DNA of 64,000 nucleotides from Silurus meridionalis (GCF_014805685.1 NC_060885.1:10901132-10965131), one strand, 5' to 3'; shown: positions 14,296 to 26,150, numbered from the stretch's first letter. The notes: generated by a model not told the origin, from the sequence alone. Numbers and translations: made by a program.

Positions 14296-15014
14296 AAAAA
14301 GTCTATACACCCTTGTTATAATATTGCAGGTTTTTATAAATATTATAAATATTTGAAACCATGATCAATATCAGATAATTTTCCAGGGTTAATGTGTTAC
14401 AACCAACAACAACAAACAGTGGAAAAACTATTTAGCTTGCTTAATAACCTGGATGTTTATGCACCCTTTATCTAATGATGCATTTGACTATGCTCAGAAT
14501 TAACCAATCACGTTAAAATTATTGTTGAAGCATAAGTATTTTCCACCTTCCTGGTTTCATCTGCTATCCAGCAGGTTCACAGCGAGCCTACAAAGCATGT
14601 ACTGAATAAAATTTCGAAATGTTATCAATGAGATTGTGATATTTTCCAAACAACAAACAAGTCATCCAGGTGTGGTTATCTGGAAGTTGTGTCATGTCAT
14701 GGACCTCTATCTGATTAGATCGAAACATTTCACTCAGTCTAAAGAAGCTGACTTAAGAAATGACTGAAGAAGCTGCTTGAATGAGAAGTGTTTCAAGTCA
14801 AACATGGAACATAGTATAAGCAAAGATTGTTTAACAAAGTATTAGTTAAGTGGTGTGGACATTTATGCAAACACATTATTGTAAGTTTATTCCTGCATAC
14901 AAAATGTATATTTGTTTTTTTACTTAGATGTGTTGATTTCTACTTTACATTAAAGATATAAATAAATCTGACAAAAAACCTGCAATTTTCACAGGAAACT
15001 TTTGCAGACTTATT
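14296..15014 (+). mobile_element. Internally deleted Tc1-like element
   Basis: The left end reads AAGTCTATACACCCTTGTTA and continues into TTGCAGGTTTTTATAAA. The right end, reverse complemented, reads AAGTCTGCAAAAGTTTCC and then TTGCAGG, so the two are diverged inverted repeats. Internal landmarks are ACCAATCACGTTAAA near the left and ACAAAGTATTAGTTAAGTGG near the right, the usual sub-terminal sequences of a common fish Tc1 family. Nearly all of the transposase is missing, so the copy would be non-autonomous. The family name is from memory. Confidence 0.65.
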
Positions 15015-15439
15015 ATGCCCGCTGTTCATCACAGTGACACCTTTAGATATTTGAAAGATGAACTTAATATAGATCTGACACTAAACTTTTTAACATTAAC
15101 ATGTCTTAATGCATGGTGGTGCATCAAATATTCCAAATAATTCATAATAAGACAATAAATAAAATAAAAAAAAGGCAATTTAGTGTTTGTTTTTTTTTAT
15201 TGTTAATCCTTTATGTAATTTGTATATATTACATACAGTGCAACTATACACAGGGTGAGATCAGTGAAATTGCCATTAATGATTTTCTTTGTAAGACGCA
15301 ATGAAAGACGGCAATTATTGTCCACAGTTATTACAGTGTATCATTCAATAACTGATCAATAATTTTCAATAAATCAATAAAAATTGCATCCTCAAATGAC
15401 TTGACAGACAACCTGATCTCATAATGAAGCAGTATCTAA

Positions 15440-15615
15440 TTGCTTCAGACAAGCTGCTCCTCAACAACACAACAAAGCTTCACTTTTTTTTCTTCATGTT
15501 AAATGTACCTCAGAGAATCAAATCCAATATGAATGCAAGCTGCATGCAAAACACTGTTTTGCTCCACTATGCAGATAAAATTAAAAGGACATGGGTGTCT
15601 AGTATGGACAATTGA
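15440..15615 (+). repeat. Unclassified repeat, copy 1 of a local pair
   Basis: This segment matches 19580-19770 in the same orientation. Shared blocks include AAATGTACC, AGAGAATCAAAT, GCATGCAAA and GTGTCTAGTATGG (ATGTCTAGTATGG in the other copy). Similarity is perhaps 70 percent by eye with small indels. It is either a dispersed repeat family or an old local duplication within khdrbs2 intron 1. Confidence 0.65.
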
Positions 15616-18109
15616 CTATTTTTTGAACCAAATCATACATTTGGGCAAAATGCAGTATATTGCAACATTTTATAAATTATGAAAAAGAGGTGCATTGTAT
15701 TGCTTTTCTTCATGCGGATTTACTGAAAATGAGGGATTGAATTGCAGCATGCTAAACTCAGAGATTAGTTGACATTGACAGAACAGATCCTGGACCATGC
15801 TGTAACAAGCATGCACATAATTTTGTGTTTAATATATAACCAGTGTTTGAAATAAAATACATTCAGGTCTCTTAGCCATTTGTAATCAGTAGAAGGAGAC
15901 ACCAAAAAAGCAATCCAGCAGAACAAGCAGAGATGGCAATTCACTAAAAAGGGAACAACATTTTCTTTTGCTGAATGGGGAAACAGTTGCTATTGCTTTG
16001 TCCTGACTTTTGTTTTGTCTCAATCAGCTCCCTACTGTAGGGCCTTATAACATGAACTAGTTTAATGAGCACTGGAAGGCTTACTACACATTGGCACATG
16101 ACTGCAATATACACTCAGGTTGTAAATCATCATTACTGGCATTTATCAACATCAGACAAGAAGAATATTAATTAAAAAAGAAGTTTCATATGTCATATAA
16201 ATGTGCTAGCGTAATCACATAGTGTTTCAAGCAGGACCATAAGAAGGCTAGAGGATTTTTGGAAGAAAAAAAAAAGATCATTAACCATTGGGGTTTTTTA
16301 GACACTTTTTAGAAAATATTTTAGAGAGCAACTGTTTCTGTGCACTTAAAGGACTTAGCACTTGAGACAGCCCATTAAAATGGCCGACTCCCTGAACACC
16401 ACCCTAACCACTGAAATAAATGGCTGACTGAGACGCACCTTTTATCAAGGTGGCTGTAAAACAGTGAATTAAAAGCCGAAATATAAAACTAGATTGTGAG
16501 GTCGGTAAAAGAACAAACTAAGAATGTTTCACTTATGCTGTTGTTATAAAGGCACCAGTTGACCAGACTCTATGGTGGCAATAGTGGAACCTTTGTTTTA
16601 GTAACCAATTTATCATGACCAAGACACTGCCAAGGGAGACAGGAATATGGATGGTATGTTATTTCATGGAAGTGCATCGCATTGTCAAGTATCACAGAAT
16701 TAAGGTTTAAAAACATAAGATAAATAAACATGGGACTAATTAACAGATCTTCTTTATCTTCAGATCACTCAATACAAAATCCCTTGAGGTATTTGAAGTG
16801 TTTTAAATGAGTAAAGCCGGTGGCTTTATACAGGTATAATTAGGTCCTGATAAATTGAACCTTAGCCTTAATCATTACCTACTTTACATAGAAAATCAAT
16901 CAAGGGAACATGTGAAGCTGCTTATCTGCTAGTCATTTAATTTACAACACTGTAAGCACAAGGGTGGGGCAATAAGTCATTACTGCTGTTTGTTATGTCA
17001 TTAACTATTGCTTTGTCCTGTTTGAACTTTCTAACTGCCAGGTAGGTATTGCTCTCTTCTCTTTTTCTCAAATGTGCTGACTTACTGTGCTAACTTTCTG
17101 TCTATAAATAAACAAAAGCATTCAGCTCCTGAGCTGAAAGAGAAAAGACAGATTTAGGTGAGCCAAAGTGCTGTGACAATGGGCTGGAGTCACTTCTGTA
17201 TGGGTCAAGGTGCTGGTTCATAGTACTGCCCTGCTAACAGAGCTGCCAATCACATGGGGAATTTTGAGGTATTAAATAAAACACGGCTGAGTGAATATGG
17301 TCGGATAAAATAAGCGTCAGCTGGCCAAGAGCCAGTGTCTCAAGATGACATTCAAAAAACCCAATAAGGTGCTGCCTGAAAATGTTAGCTCAGTGCTGAA
17401 CAGCTGTTTTCTCGAGGGCCTCTTTCGACAATACAACTAAAGAACACTCCATTTCAGAAACACTTTCAACCATGGCCAAATGGTGTCTGTATTAATCAAT
17501 ACGAATCTGTCCAGATTGTCACTTTAGCGGTTTCAGAGAAACTCTAGCAGTTTCACCTGACAAGAATTTATTCATAAACTCGCACATTTGAGAGAATGAG
17601 AGAATCAGTTCCATTAAGGGATGAAGAAAAAAGCAATATTATGTGCCAATCCTAAGTTTGTTTAAAGTCATGATAATTGCAACATCTTATACAGATATTA
17701 ATGTTGTTAAAAATGTATAAATGTTATGAAATGTGTAAAAAGTAGTACAAGACACAGTAAGAAATAAATGAAGAAATACAATTTAATTACTTCCATTGCC
17801 AACGTGCTGTTTCCAGTAAAATAATTACCATGATTTACAAGTTTTAATTGCTGTACAAAACACTCATCTATACAGTTAAGAAGGCTGAGAGAGAAAGTTT
17901 TCTCCCCCATGGCTTCTGAATAGGAAAAAAAAGAGAATTAACTCTATAGAAATAAAAATGTAAATAATCCAATTAATAAGCCAATAAAGGACATACACTT
18001 TAAAACCGACCTTAAGACAGCATCCCTCTTTAAGGAAGCCACAATCATTTTGTGCAGATGGGACAAAAGCATCAAAGCCCTGTTTGTTAGGAGTTAATTG
18101 AAAGATCAG

Positions 18110-18500
18110 TCTAATAGAATCTGTGGCACATTTGCATGCAAGCGTTCAAGTTGTTCCACATGCAAATTCATTAACACACACCACGAATGCCCTAAAGGAT
18201 AATTTTTTTATTACCAATAATTCCTTGTGCATCACAGTAGGAGTTGTTTATATTTTTCTTCTACCAAATGTAATCAACTGTATACTGGAGAAACTATGAG
18301 AAGACTGGCCAATCGTTTTCTCGAGCAAACTGGGTATCGTCACAATGATCTCCTTTCCAGTGGCAAAACATTTCAACAGCAATAGACATAAAATTAATGA
18401 CATCCCCATGTGCACAGCCTGTTGCTGTTACAAGAGCAATGAAGTGAGAACATGTAAAACACAAGTAGATCATCTACACTCTGGGACATGTAGAAACTAA
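18110..18500 (+). mobile_element. Penelope-like retroelement relic (GIY-YIG end)
   Basis: Plus-strand translation in shifting frames gives CKRSSCSTCKFINT and then, about 60 bp further on, CNQLYTGETMRRLANRFLEQ. The cysteine pattern CxxxxCxTC followed by LYxGETxRRLxxR is the linker and GIY-YIG endonuclease start found in Penelope-like elements. A further HKINDIPMC segment follows. No reverse-transcriptase core is visible, and frameshifts and stops break the sequence. It is an old 5'-truncated fragment with uncertain borders. Confidence 0.6.
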
Positions 18501-18845
18501 AAGAATAAATGTGCTTACAGCTATTAAACATTCCAAAATCCATTGACTTTACTACAGCCTTAGGAACACTCTACACAAGGACGTTTGTCCAAAATGTTCT
18601 GCTTTATTGATAATTTTATGTACAATACTGAACTTTCATTAATAAAATTCATTAGCAAAATGCATGAAACCTTGCGAATACACATTCACCATTCTTTATC
18701 AGATTAGGGCAAAAGTGTGACTACATTATGATTTTGCTATGGATATTGGTACAATATGGGTTTTGAATATTTTAGAAACTGCATATATATAAGATTTTAA
18801 CACTAACCAGTTCTAGAATTGATATAGAATTATAGAAAAAACACT

Positions 18846-19025
18846 GAGTGAGTGACAGTTCTGTTTGTGGAAATGCTTTGTTGGTAAAAGAGGTCACAGA
18901 AAAATGATCAGTTCAGCTCAAGTTGCCCAGAAGGATAAATTAACTCATATAATCACTTTACAAATACAAGCAGAAAAGCATCTCAGCACTCTAAAAATAA
19001 CATACAGATGTTGGGTGTTCATGAC
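18846..19025 (+). repeat. Dispersed teleost repeat, family X fragment
   Basis: Landmarks are GACAGTTCTGTTTGTGGAAA, TTGTTGGTAAAAGAGGTCAC and AAGCAGAAAAGCATCTCAG. I recognise these as a common fish interspersed repeat. Fragments at 37393-37485 and 46735-47205 appear to be other parts of the same family. I cannot assign the class with confidence. Confidence 0.5.
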
Positions 19026-19579
19026 CCTGCAGCCAGTTCACCAATTGTCCTTCACTGGAGTTCCTTTGGTAGGTAATAAACACTGCATATCATGACACCC
19101 TGTACACCCCACAAGACCTGTGCTCAAAAACTTACCTTTGCCCATTTTCCTGTATCCAAAACATAATCTATGACTTCTCACTTGCTGCCTAATATACATC
19201 CATCCCTTGACAGGTGCAACTGTTAACAAGATAATCCTTTAAACTTCACCTGTCGGTGAATATCTTTTTATATTAATAACAATATTGTAATAATAATATT
19301 TTTTCATATTAATGCTGTTTTAAAATACATTTTCAAAAAGGTGTATACTTTTCCACCCAACTACAAATGCAAGAAACCAATAACCAGTATAAATACACAA
19401 TTGCGCATCCCCACTAGTGCTGACATGTTCGCGATAGTAATATTGTGCATGAATACTAGTCCAGACTTGTCCTCAAGGTGACACCTCATCTTCCTTCTGT
19501 TTCCTTTCATCTCGGTGCTGAAAATGAACAGTTGTGGAGATCCATCTTCACACTCTTCTACAGATGGAATCTCACTCTT

Positions 19580-19770
19580 AATGCAGTACTTTATAGACAA
19601 GTTGCTTTTTAGGGGGGGACAACATAGCTGATAGATTTTTCTCACACAAATGTACCTTAGAGAATCAAATTGGATGAGAATGAAAGCAGCATGCAAAGTC
19701 CTGCCTGCGTTTCAGTTCTACTATACAGTTAAAATGAAACAGACTTAGATGTCTAGTATGGGCAATACAT
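19580..19770 (+). repeat. Unclassified repeat, copy 2 of a local pair
   Basis: Direct-orientation counterpart of 15440-15615, about 4.1 kb away. The two share AGACAAG-TTGC/CTGC at the left and TGTCTAGTATGG at the right. The 111-codon minus-strand frame at 19361-19696 crosses its left border and shows no recognisable domain, so I do not call a gene. Confidence 0.65.
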
Positions 19771-20490
19771 TTATATGACTTTCCAAATATTTGGAAAGAT
19801 TCTTTTTATTAGAAATAAGAACACTGGTCTTTTATTTAGGAATTTAAATGAGGATTAACCCACAGCAAACCTGGAAACACAGCTGTCCACTTTAGCATGT
19901 TAATAAACAACACCATGAGAAAACATCCTCGGCTGACTTTTACACGCTAATGCACTGACGTTCTTAATATTTTGTTTGTTATAATTGAAACTAAGCAATA
20001 GAAATATGCATACTGTATGCATTGAAGGACACTGATTACCATATTTGCCACCAATTACAGTTAATAGAATGCAAATTAATTGCTGACTCTTTACTGAAAA
20101 AGATGCTCAATTAATCGTAAAATATAATGACTTGCAAATGAAGTATGGAATAAAACAATTCAGTGACTGGGTGGTGTGTGGTGAGCAACAGCTTTTGTTT
20201 AATATCTCCTAACCACCACACTTTGACCACGTTTGCTTGTTTTTGTAGTTGTTTTTTTCATACATTCATAGTTACATTTAATATTAAAGAACATCCTTAA
20301 AACAAGTTGGTTTTGATTATCTCTAGCAGCAAGAAAGAACCGTTTATCATTAGCTTCGTTTTTTTCTGTTTTTATGTTAATAATTAGATGAAATGGACAG
20401 CTTGTCATGTAAAGAGAAAAAGTAAAAGGCAGTTCTGAATAATTTTTACATTTAACATGCATTTCTGAGATACAACATTTATTATTTATA

Positions 20491-20491
<1 letters not shown>

Positions 20492-20558
<67 letters not shown>

Positions 20559-20600
20559 TATAAAGAGAAAGAGAGAGAGAGACAGAGAGAACGAGAGAGG
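20492..20600. repeat. (AT)n plus (GA)n compound microsatellite
   Basis: An alternating AT tract covers 20492-20554, followed after a short spacer by an imperfect GA/CAGA tract to about 20600. Confidence 0.95.
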
Positions 20601-20967
20601 GTATAAAGTTGTTACTATTTTGTAATAAATAAAATATTTTTCTAACCTTTGTTTGCAATAGTGCTTTTTAAAAATTAATTTTACATTATATCTATTTTTT
20701 TACTTAGATAATTTATTTTATTTCTTTATTTGTTTTGTTTGGGGGATTGCAATGGGTTTTTTTTTTTTTTGGGGGGTCCTTTCACTGTAACAAGCTGATA
20801 CCTAAATAAAAATAAAATCTTTTTACAGAAAACCTTATCATATCAACAAATATGCATCTTTATTTGTTAAGTAAGTGTTTTCTTACATAAACTTAGTAGT
20901 TTAAGTCATTTACTACCAGTTTAATTTATTATCAATGTCCATCATACACTAATGACACTGTTACGAA

Positions 20968-20970
<3 letters not shown>

Positions 20971-21034
<64 letters not shown>
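20971..21034. repeat. (TG)n microsatellite
   Basis: An uninterrupted TG tract of about 64 bp, the longest TG array in the window. Confidence 0.97.
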
Positions 21035-21038
<4 letters not shown>

Positions 21039-21688
21039 GTAGCTGATACTATAGAAATGATAACACATAGAGCGAATGCATTAAACTGAACTTGTGATCT
21101 GCCTTGATGCCAGAAATGCTGTCAGAGCTACAGTTATAAAAAATTAAGCAATGGTATGAGAAAAGTTTGAACACGGAGATATAAATCAGACATTTCATAA
21201 ATCATTTCTCGGTTATCCTGCAATTGCATAAAGTATAGCATGTTTATTTACAAAAGAAAATAGAGCATCTAAATTAACCATTGATTAAAAAAACCCTGAG
21301 AATGAAAAAAAAAAAAAGAATCAAGGATCTTCAATATTCAGTGTCACAGAGATCAAGTGACTGTGCGAAACAAGGCCAATGCTGCGTGTCTTTCAGCACA
21401 TTAACATCTCTTAACTTGAGCTGCACCGTGCTAGCAAACACATTTATCATCCCGTCTGCTGAAGAGAAGCAAAACCCCCCAGCTGTCATGTGTTTCATGA
21501 CAGGGATGCTGTACCTTCCTCTGGGTGAGAAATGCTTACTTAGAATCGCAATCTGAACCAAGTTCAACAGAATTCATAAGAATCTGGGGTCTAAAACTGA
21601 AATCCCATGTTTTTCAACCATAACTTTATCAAATGATCAGAATAGCAGTACTGACAATGAATAGCTCTATATAGTGATTAGTAAATAC

Positions 21689-21781
21689 AAGGGGTGTCAA
21701 AATTCATTTAAATGGCACTCATTTTATTAAAGCACGATTAATGCAGTGCACATTTCTGTTTGACCATTTTTTATTAAAAAA

Positions 21782-21812
<31 letters not shown>

Positions 21813-22315
21813 ATATAAAAGAGGCTAATAAACCTTCAACGCAACACACATTTATTCATGACATCCTTTCTTTATTCAGATATTTAAAAAACTCTAAACA
21901 TACTAAACTTTGGTTTTACTGATGCGCCAAGTCTCAAATCAAGCACCAAAATCCGCCATGATGCACAAATCCGCCAATTAAAACTGTCCATGCGGGAACA
22001 AAGCGAAGTTCCATTTGGTGTCCTGATGATTTACATAATTTCAAACACCATAATTACTTTCAAACAATTATAAGTATATTTAGGCTTCATGCTCTATGTT
22101 GAGTTAGGTTTCACTAAAAATAAACAGAGATTTGCATAAAGCATCCACATTTTTCCGTGCCCATGTTGATTAGAGTATTAAAACTTGAAAATGATTTATT
22201 TAAGGACATTTTGAACAGATAAAAATGTGCAATTAAATTGCGATCATTTATAAGTTAACTCATGACAATCATGGGGTTAATTGAGTTCAAATATTTTAAT
22301 CGATTGACAGCACTA
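21689..22315 (+). mobile_element. hAT-like non-autonomous element with 8-bp TSD
   Basis: The element is flanked by the identical 8-mer GTAAATAC at 21681-21688 and 22316-22323; the match extends to TAGTAAATAC if the preceding two bases are counted. The left end is AAGGGGTGTCAA and the right end, reverse complemented, is TAGTGCTGTCAA, matching at 9 of 12 positions. Eight-base duplications and a TAGGGNTGTCAA-type end are hallmarks of the hAT superfamily. No transposase frame is present. An (AAAT)n array (21779-21815) lies inside. Confidence 0.78.
21779..21815. repeat. (AAAT)n microsatellite
   Basis: About nine tandem AAAT units lie inside the hAT-like element, so the array either arose in it or travelled with it. 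Confidence 0.95.
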
Positions 22316-22481
22316 GTAAATACCTTTAATAATGCTGACATTAATACTGCATGTGATATGAGCTTTGCCCACAGATCTGCTGAATGCAACGTTTTCATCA
22401 CTCGGAAGGAGTTTTGTATAACAGCCACCCTGACAATACATTTATATTTGATTAAAGCACTTTTATTAAAATGTTATAGTA

Positions 22482-22579
22482 CTTGAATTGTATAGCAGTT
22501 GAACCCCTCAACAGCATCAATATAGATAGATAGATATATATTGATGCTGTTGAGGGGTTCAACTGCTATACCATTCAAG
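22482..22579. repeat. Long near-perfect hairpin (43-bp arms)
   Basis: The left arm 22482-22524 and right arm 22537-22579 are reverse complements with a single mismatch (22489 against 22572); the inner 35 bp are perfect. The loop is 12 nt of GATA repeats. The arm core reads TTGAACCCCTCAACAGCATC. There is no coding potential. It could be a recent inverted duplication, a MITE reduced to its ends, or a hairpin-RNA source. The pairing is much more perfect than a typical animal pre-miRNA. Confidence 0.92.
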
Positions 22580-23966
22580 AACAAACTTGTTTGAGGCATT
22601 TTTTGTAATTTTTTCTAGAAATGGATAAAACTTTAATCTTTGGCATATTGCAGTTGTAGCAATAAGAGGAAAACATTTTCAAAGGTGTTTTAATCAACTT
22701 CATGGCTGTAACACCCATGTAAAAAGAAACTGCAATGCAGCATGGTATTAACCAGAATTTATTAGCATATAAAAAATACTTTAGAAATTTATGAAATAAT
22801 TTAGAAATAATGTTGTATAACTGTGAAATTATTCCAAACAATAAAGAAAAACAAATAGGTAGTATAAAAACAGAGAAGGCAGCATGATGATCTCTTTCCT
22901 AATGTGTAAAAAAAAAAACTGTACTGTTTGGTAATTATTCTGAACTGCTGTAATGATGTTGTGATGTGTTGTTTAAATCCTAGCGTAATCTCATTTAAAC
23001 CATTCTAGTGATCACGAATTACCTTCACTAGCCTGTAAGTACACAAAAATCTTATTATTATCTCTTTCAAGGAGTTCGTTTTATTTTTCAACAATGCAAT
23101 AGAAGCCTTTCATAGCCAGAAGTAATCTGCGATATGAATGAATCTTCGTGCTGATGAAAAACAAAAATATCATTTATCATCACTAATTACCTAAGACAGG
23201 GATCTCAAGTTTTAATTGGATAACGTTGCTGAATTGAGAGTTCATTGAATTTATCAGTAATGTGAGAGGAGCATTTGAACAAAGCAGCAGTCTTATCAGT
23301 GCTTCTTGCACAAACTGTAAGAAAGTAATATGCTGCGTGTGTTTTACAGTACATGTTTGATATGGTTCAGATTAAATGAACACATATACAGAATACAAAG
23401 CAGACAAATACATCAGATATGTTCTCTCCTGGTATATGATTCAAATCCGAGATAAAAAATGAGTAATGCTGGAAAATACTGTAGGGTACAAAAAAAAAAA
23501 AAAGAAAATCCTCAGCCTTTTATTCACACCCACACAGCTTTCTATAAGTCTGCGCGAAACCTATAAGAGTTAATTCTACCTGGGGATGTCAGGTGTGTAC
23601 GCTAAACACGGCTGAGTCGTGCGAAGGAAACTTCAAACTGAAAATTCTATTGCTTCTAAATTTGGTTCCTGTGTCATCTGGCTTTATCTGCTGAGAGATG
23701 AAATGGGGCATCTGATAAGAACTTGGATTGGGATCTAAAACGCATCAGATCAGTCAGGGTGACACTCTGTGTGAGGACACACTGGCCTCTGTTTAATGCC
23801 AGGCTCAACCAGTCTCACATGGAAGGTCAAGACTAAAGACTAAATCTAAGCTTGTGTGCATGTACTTTAGAGATCCAGGGCTTCCACACCTGAAGACCAG
23901 CTCTCTGACTTCTAATGGTGGGGAAAGCACCTGCACTCGGGCACGATTCAAAAACGCATAGCTTAT

Positions 23967-24008
23967 ATGATGATGATGATTGATGATGATGATGATGATG
24001 ATGATGAT
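23967..24008. repeat. (GAT)n trinucleotide repeat
   Basis: An imperfect GAT/TGA array with one phase slip, 105 bp from the exon 1 donor inside khdrbs2 intron 1. Confidence 0.95.
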
Positions 24009-24112
24009 ATAATCAATGAAAAATGCGTGATAAAAAATGCTTGATTAATCCCAAGCAGTGCATGCCTGATAGCGTAATGCCCGGTGAGAGGAGGATGAGT
24101 TCATTCCCTTAC

Positions 24113-24203
24113 CTTCAGCCAAAAGGCGCATCGCGTGCACGAACGACGGATCCAAGCTCTCTTTCTCGGCCAGCAGCTCGGGCAGGTACTTGTCCTGGTC
24201 CAT
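24113..24203 (-). CDS. khdrbs2: khdrbs2 coding exon 1 (start codon, N-terminus)
   Basis: Read on the minus strand this exon gives 30 codons plus one base and begins [20 protein letters not shown], ending in HAMRLLAE. This is the conserved N-terminus of the Sam68-like STAR proteins, which are nuclear RNA-binding splicing regulators, and it forms the first part of the Qua1 homodimerisation domain. The ATG at 24203-24201 has A at -3 and G at +4. The donor after GCTGAAG is GTAAGG (24112 downwards). The split Glu codon joins in frame to exon 2 at 2556, which confirms the pair. The paralogues khdrbs1 and khdrbs3 are less likely because of the exon 2 sequence. Exon and start are seen in the sequence; function is known from the family. 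Confidence 0.93.
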
Positions 24204-24520
24204 TATTCACCTCGGTCCCGAACACGATAAAGTGCAGACAAAAAAAACGATACACAAGTGCTACAAAAATCTTTTTCAAGCTTGCTTATAAATAAGTGTC
24301 TGATAAGTACCGGTGGTGGATTTGCGCGACGCACGAGCTCGATGTGGAATAATTCACAGCTGCGCACCCATGTCCTCGCGCTCGGTTTAAACGCGAGACG
24401 CCGCGGATGGTCCTCCCTCCTCCGCCGAAGGCTCTGCGCTGTAACCACGCCTCCAGGCGCGTCTGATTGGCCGCCTCTGAGGACACAAGTGATTCCTGGC
24501 AACAGTCCCCATCGCTGACG
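24204..24520 (-). promoter_or_regulatory. khdrbs2: khdrbs2 CpG-rich promoter and 5' UTR
   Basis: This block is far richer in G+C and CpG than its surroundings; the densest part is about 24310-24480. It sits directly upstream of the khdrbs2 start codon on the minus strand. It contains an inverted CCAAT box (ATTGG at 24466-24470 on the plus strand, so CCAAT for this promoter) and a GC/KLF-like box (CCACGCCTCC at 24445-24454). No TATA box is obvious. This fits a TATA-less CpG-island promoter, with the transcription start probably a little below 24450. The start site itself is inferred, not seen. Confidence 0.65.
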
Positions 24521-24817
24521 AAACGATCCTATACCGTACCTGTGCATTATAGTGCCAAATAATACCTCCATAATCTCCATAACTTAATATATGGCAGGGA
24601 GCTAGATGGAATGGGTATCTTCTCTGTACATGAGCTTTCACACTTTTGTACAGTAATTAGACAAGAACCCTGAAAAGACTCTATATAGGAAAAAAATGGT
24701 CCTGTGTAGCACCATAACCTGTCACATAGACTAACACAATTTGTATTTGTAACTGCATCACTGAATGTAACTGAAGAAAGAAAGAATGGTGCTTTATACT
24801 TCACATGTACGTCACAT

Positions 24818-24985
24818 GTTAGGAGCTGGGAGGGAAAGCACTGGGTCAGCCATGATACAGCACATGTGGATCACTAAAGGGTTAAGGGCCTTGCACAGGG
24901 GCCCCAAGAATGGCAGCTTAGTGATACAAGGGCTTGAACCCCAACCTTCTGCTACCAGTTCCCCAAACACTGGCTCCATCGACCT
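24818..24985 (-). mobile_element. tRNA-derived SINE, diverged copy
   Basis: The plus strand shows GGGTCAGCCATGATACAGC, GGGTTAAGGGCCTTGCACAG and GGGCTTGAACCCC in the same order as the SINE at 12833-13085. It is therefore a diverged copy in the same minus-strand orientation. The tRNA-like head beyond about 24940 is badly decayed. Confidence 0.65.
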
Positions 24986-25888
24986 CTGGGTTATTGGTCC
25001 AGCACGCTTGTGCTGCACCACTCTTCTAATAATGTTCATATTCAAGCCAGTGTGTCTCTAACTTACACTGCTTGCATCTAGTCAGTCACTACACCGTCGG
25101 ATAGTGTACACATTTTGTACCTTCAGTATTTAGCATGTGTACATCAAGAAAAGTCAATGTAAAGTATGTTTAAAGCATTTATAAGGGTTACACCTCATGA
25201 CCCAACTCTTTTGTCCATTGATCACATTCCTTTTGTGTCTGGTTATCTTTATTGCATGGATGGTCTTACTATTTCTGCCCACTATAACATTCTGTCGATG
25301 GCATACATGTCCCAGGATTTGTTATTTTAAAGCAAACACTGCTGTCTGAGGCAATCATTTTGAATACTTGGTTTTGGTAGTGAATATTATCTTAGTTTTC
25401 TGAAAATAAAAAAAACTTTGGAGAGAGAGAAACTTTTACTTTCTTACTCTTCTTGTCTTTGTGTGTCACTTGGCAACCCTCCGCAATGCGCATTGAGCAG
25501 GAAGTGTGCCACCAAGCGAAGACGCCTATTCAACAAGGAATCAGAGAAAGAAATTGAAACGCTTTACTTTAAAAAGTTGTATTGTAGTCATGATCACTAT
25601 TGTCAAGTCCAAGACCAGGACTAGGGAAGAATAGTCTTAATGACGTCAAGGCCAGCACGAGATCAAGACCAAATAAAGGTCTGACTTCTTGTCAAAATCT
25701 GTGCATGTAAAACTCTCTGACAAAGCCATGGCCATACATAATTTACCAAGACCAATGTGTGTCTATGGTAGAATTATTTCTTACATCTTTTCTAAGGGTA
25801 AACAATATCCATGTTTCAAAGTGAAAGATAAGACTGCCATCCTTTTTTCTGAGAGTGTTCTAAAGGCTACACAATTTCAGGAGTGCAT

Positions 25889-26150
25889 GCTGGTGTAGCG
25901 TGTAGAAATGCCACCTCACATTTCCATGGATCTCAGTTTGATCCTGAGCTTCGGATACTGTCTGTGTGGAGTTTTATGTGTTTTCACTGTGCCCATGTGG
26001 GTTTCTTCCAGGTCCTCTGATTTTTTCACGACACAAAAACATGTTTCTTTGGTCATCGGTGTGAAGGATTAAATAAAGGTGTATATACATATACACCCAG
26101 TGTTCCCAGGAGATGCTCAGGATTATTCACTGTGCTTAAATGATGTGGTT
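25889..26150 (+). mobile_element. SINE-like repeat with tRNA-like head
   Basis: The head GGTGTAGCGTGTAGAAATGC and a B-box-like AGTTTGATCCTGAG lie 25-30 bp apart, as in tRNA-derived SINEs. The body contains CTGTCTGTGTGGAGTTTTAT, then GTGGGTTTCTTCCAGGTCC and CACAAAAACATG. This is a widespread fish repeat body related to the consensus TGTGGAGTTTGCATGTTCTC. The 3' part near GTGTTCCCAGGAGATG is diverged. Confidence 0.65.

Larger units (their letters stand above)
2557..24112 (-). other. khdrbs2 intron 1 (21.6 kb), repeat-bearing
   Basis: The intron runs from donor GTAAGG at 24112 to acceptor TTGCAG at 2557. Identified contents are listed separately: microsatellites, Tc1 relics, a SINE, a Penelope-like relic, a hAT-like element, a hairpin and a duplicated repeat pair. 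Unassigned stretches are mainly AT-rich and hold nothing I can name: 3214-7849, 8291-9030, 9080-12832, 13086-14294, 15616-18109, 19026-19579, 19771-20490, 21036-21678 and 22580-23966. Small, relatively GC-richer blocks near 2930-3130, 17160-17420 and 23540-23800 could be conserved non-coding elements, but conservation cannot be judged from one sequence. Confidence 0.8.

Noticed and set aside
22482..22579. microRNA precursor
   Set aside because: The stem is longer and far more perfect than typical animal pre-miRNAs and the loop is a GATA repeat. Without small-RNA data or conservation the call is not justified.
24203..24580. 125-codon minus-strand frame whose TAA overlaps the khdrbs2 ATG (TAATGG)
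   Set aside because: Its Met codons cluster near 24545-24580, probably upstream of the transcription start, and the rest is CpG-island composition. I see no protein family, so I do not call an upstream ORF.
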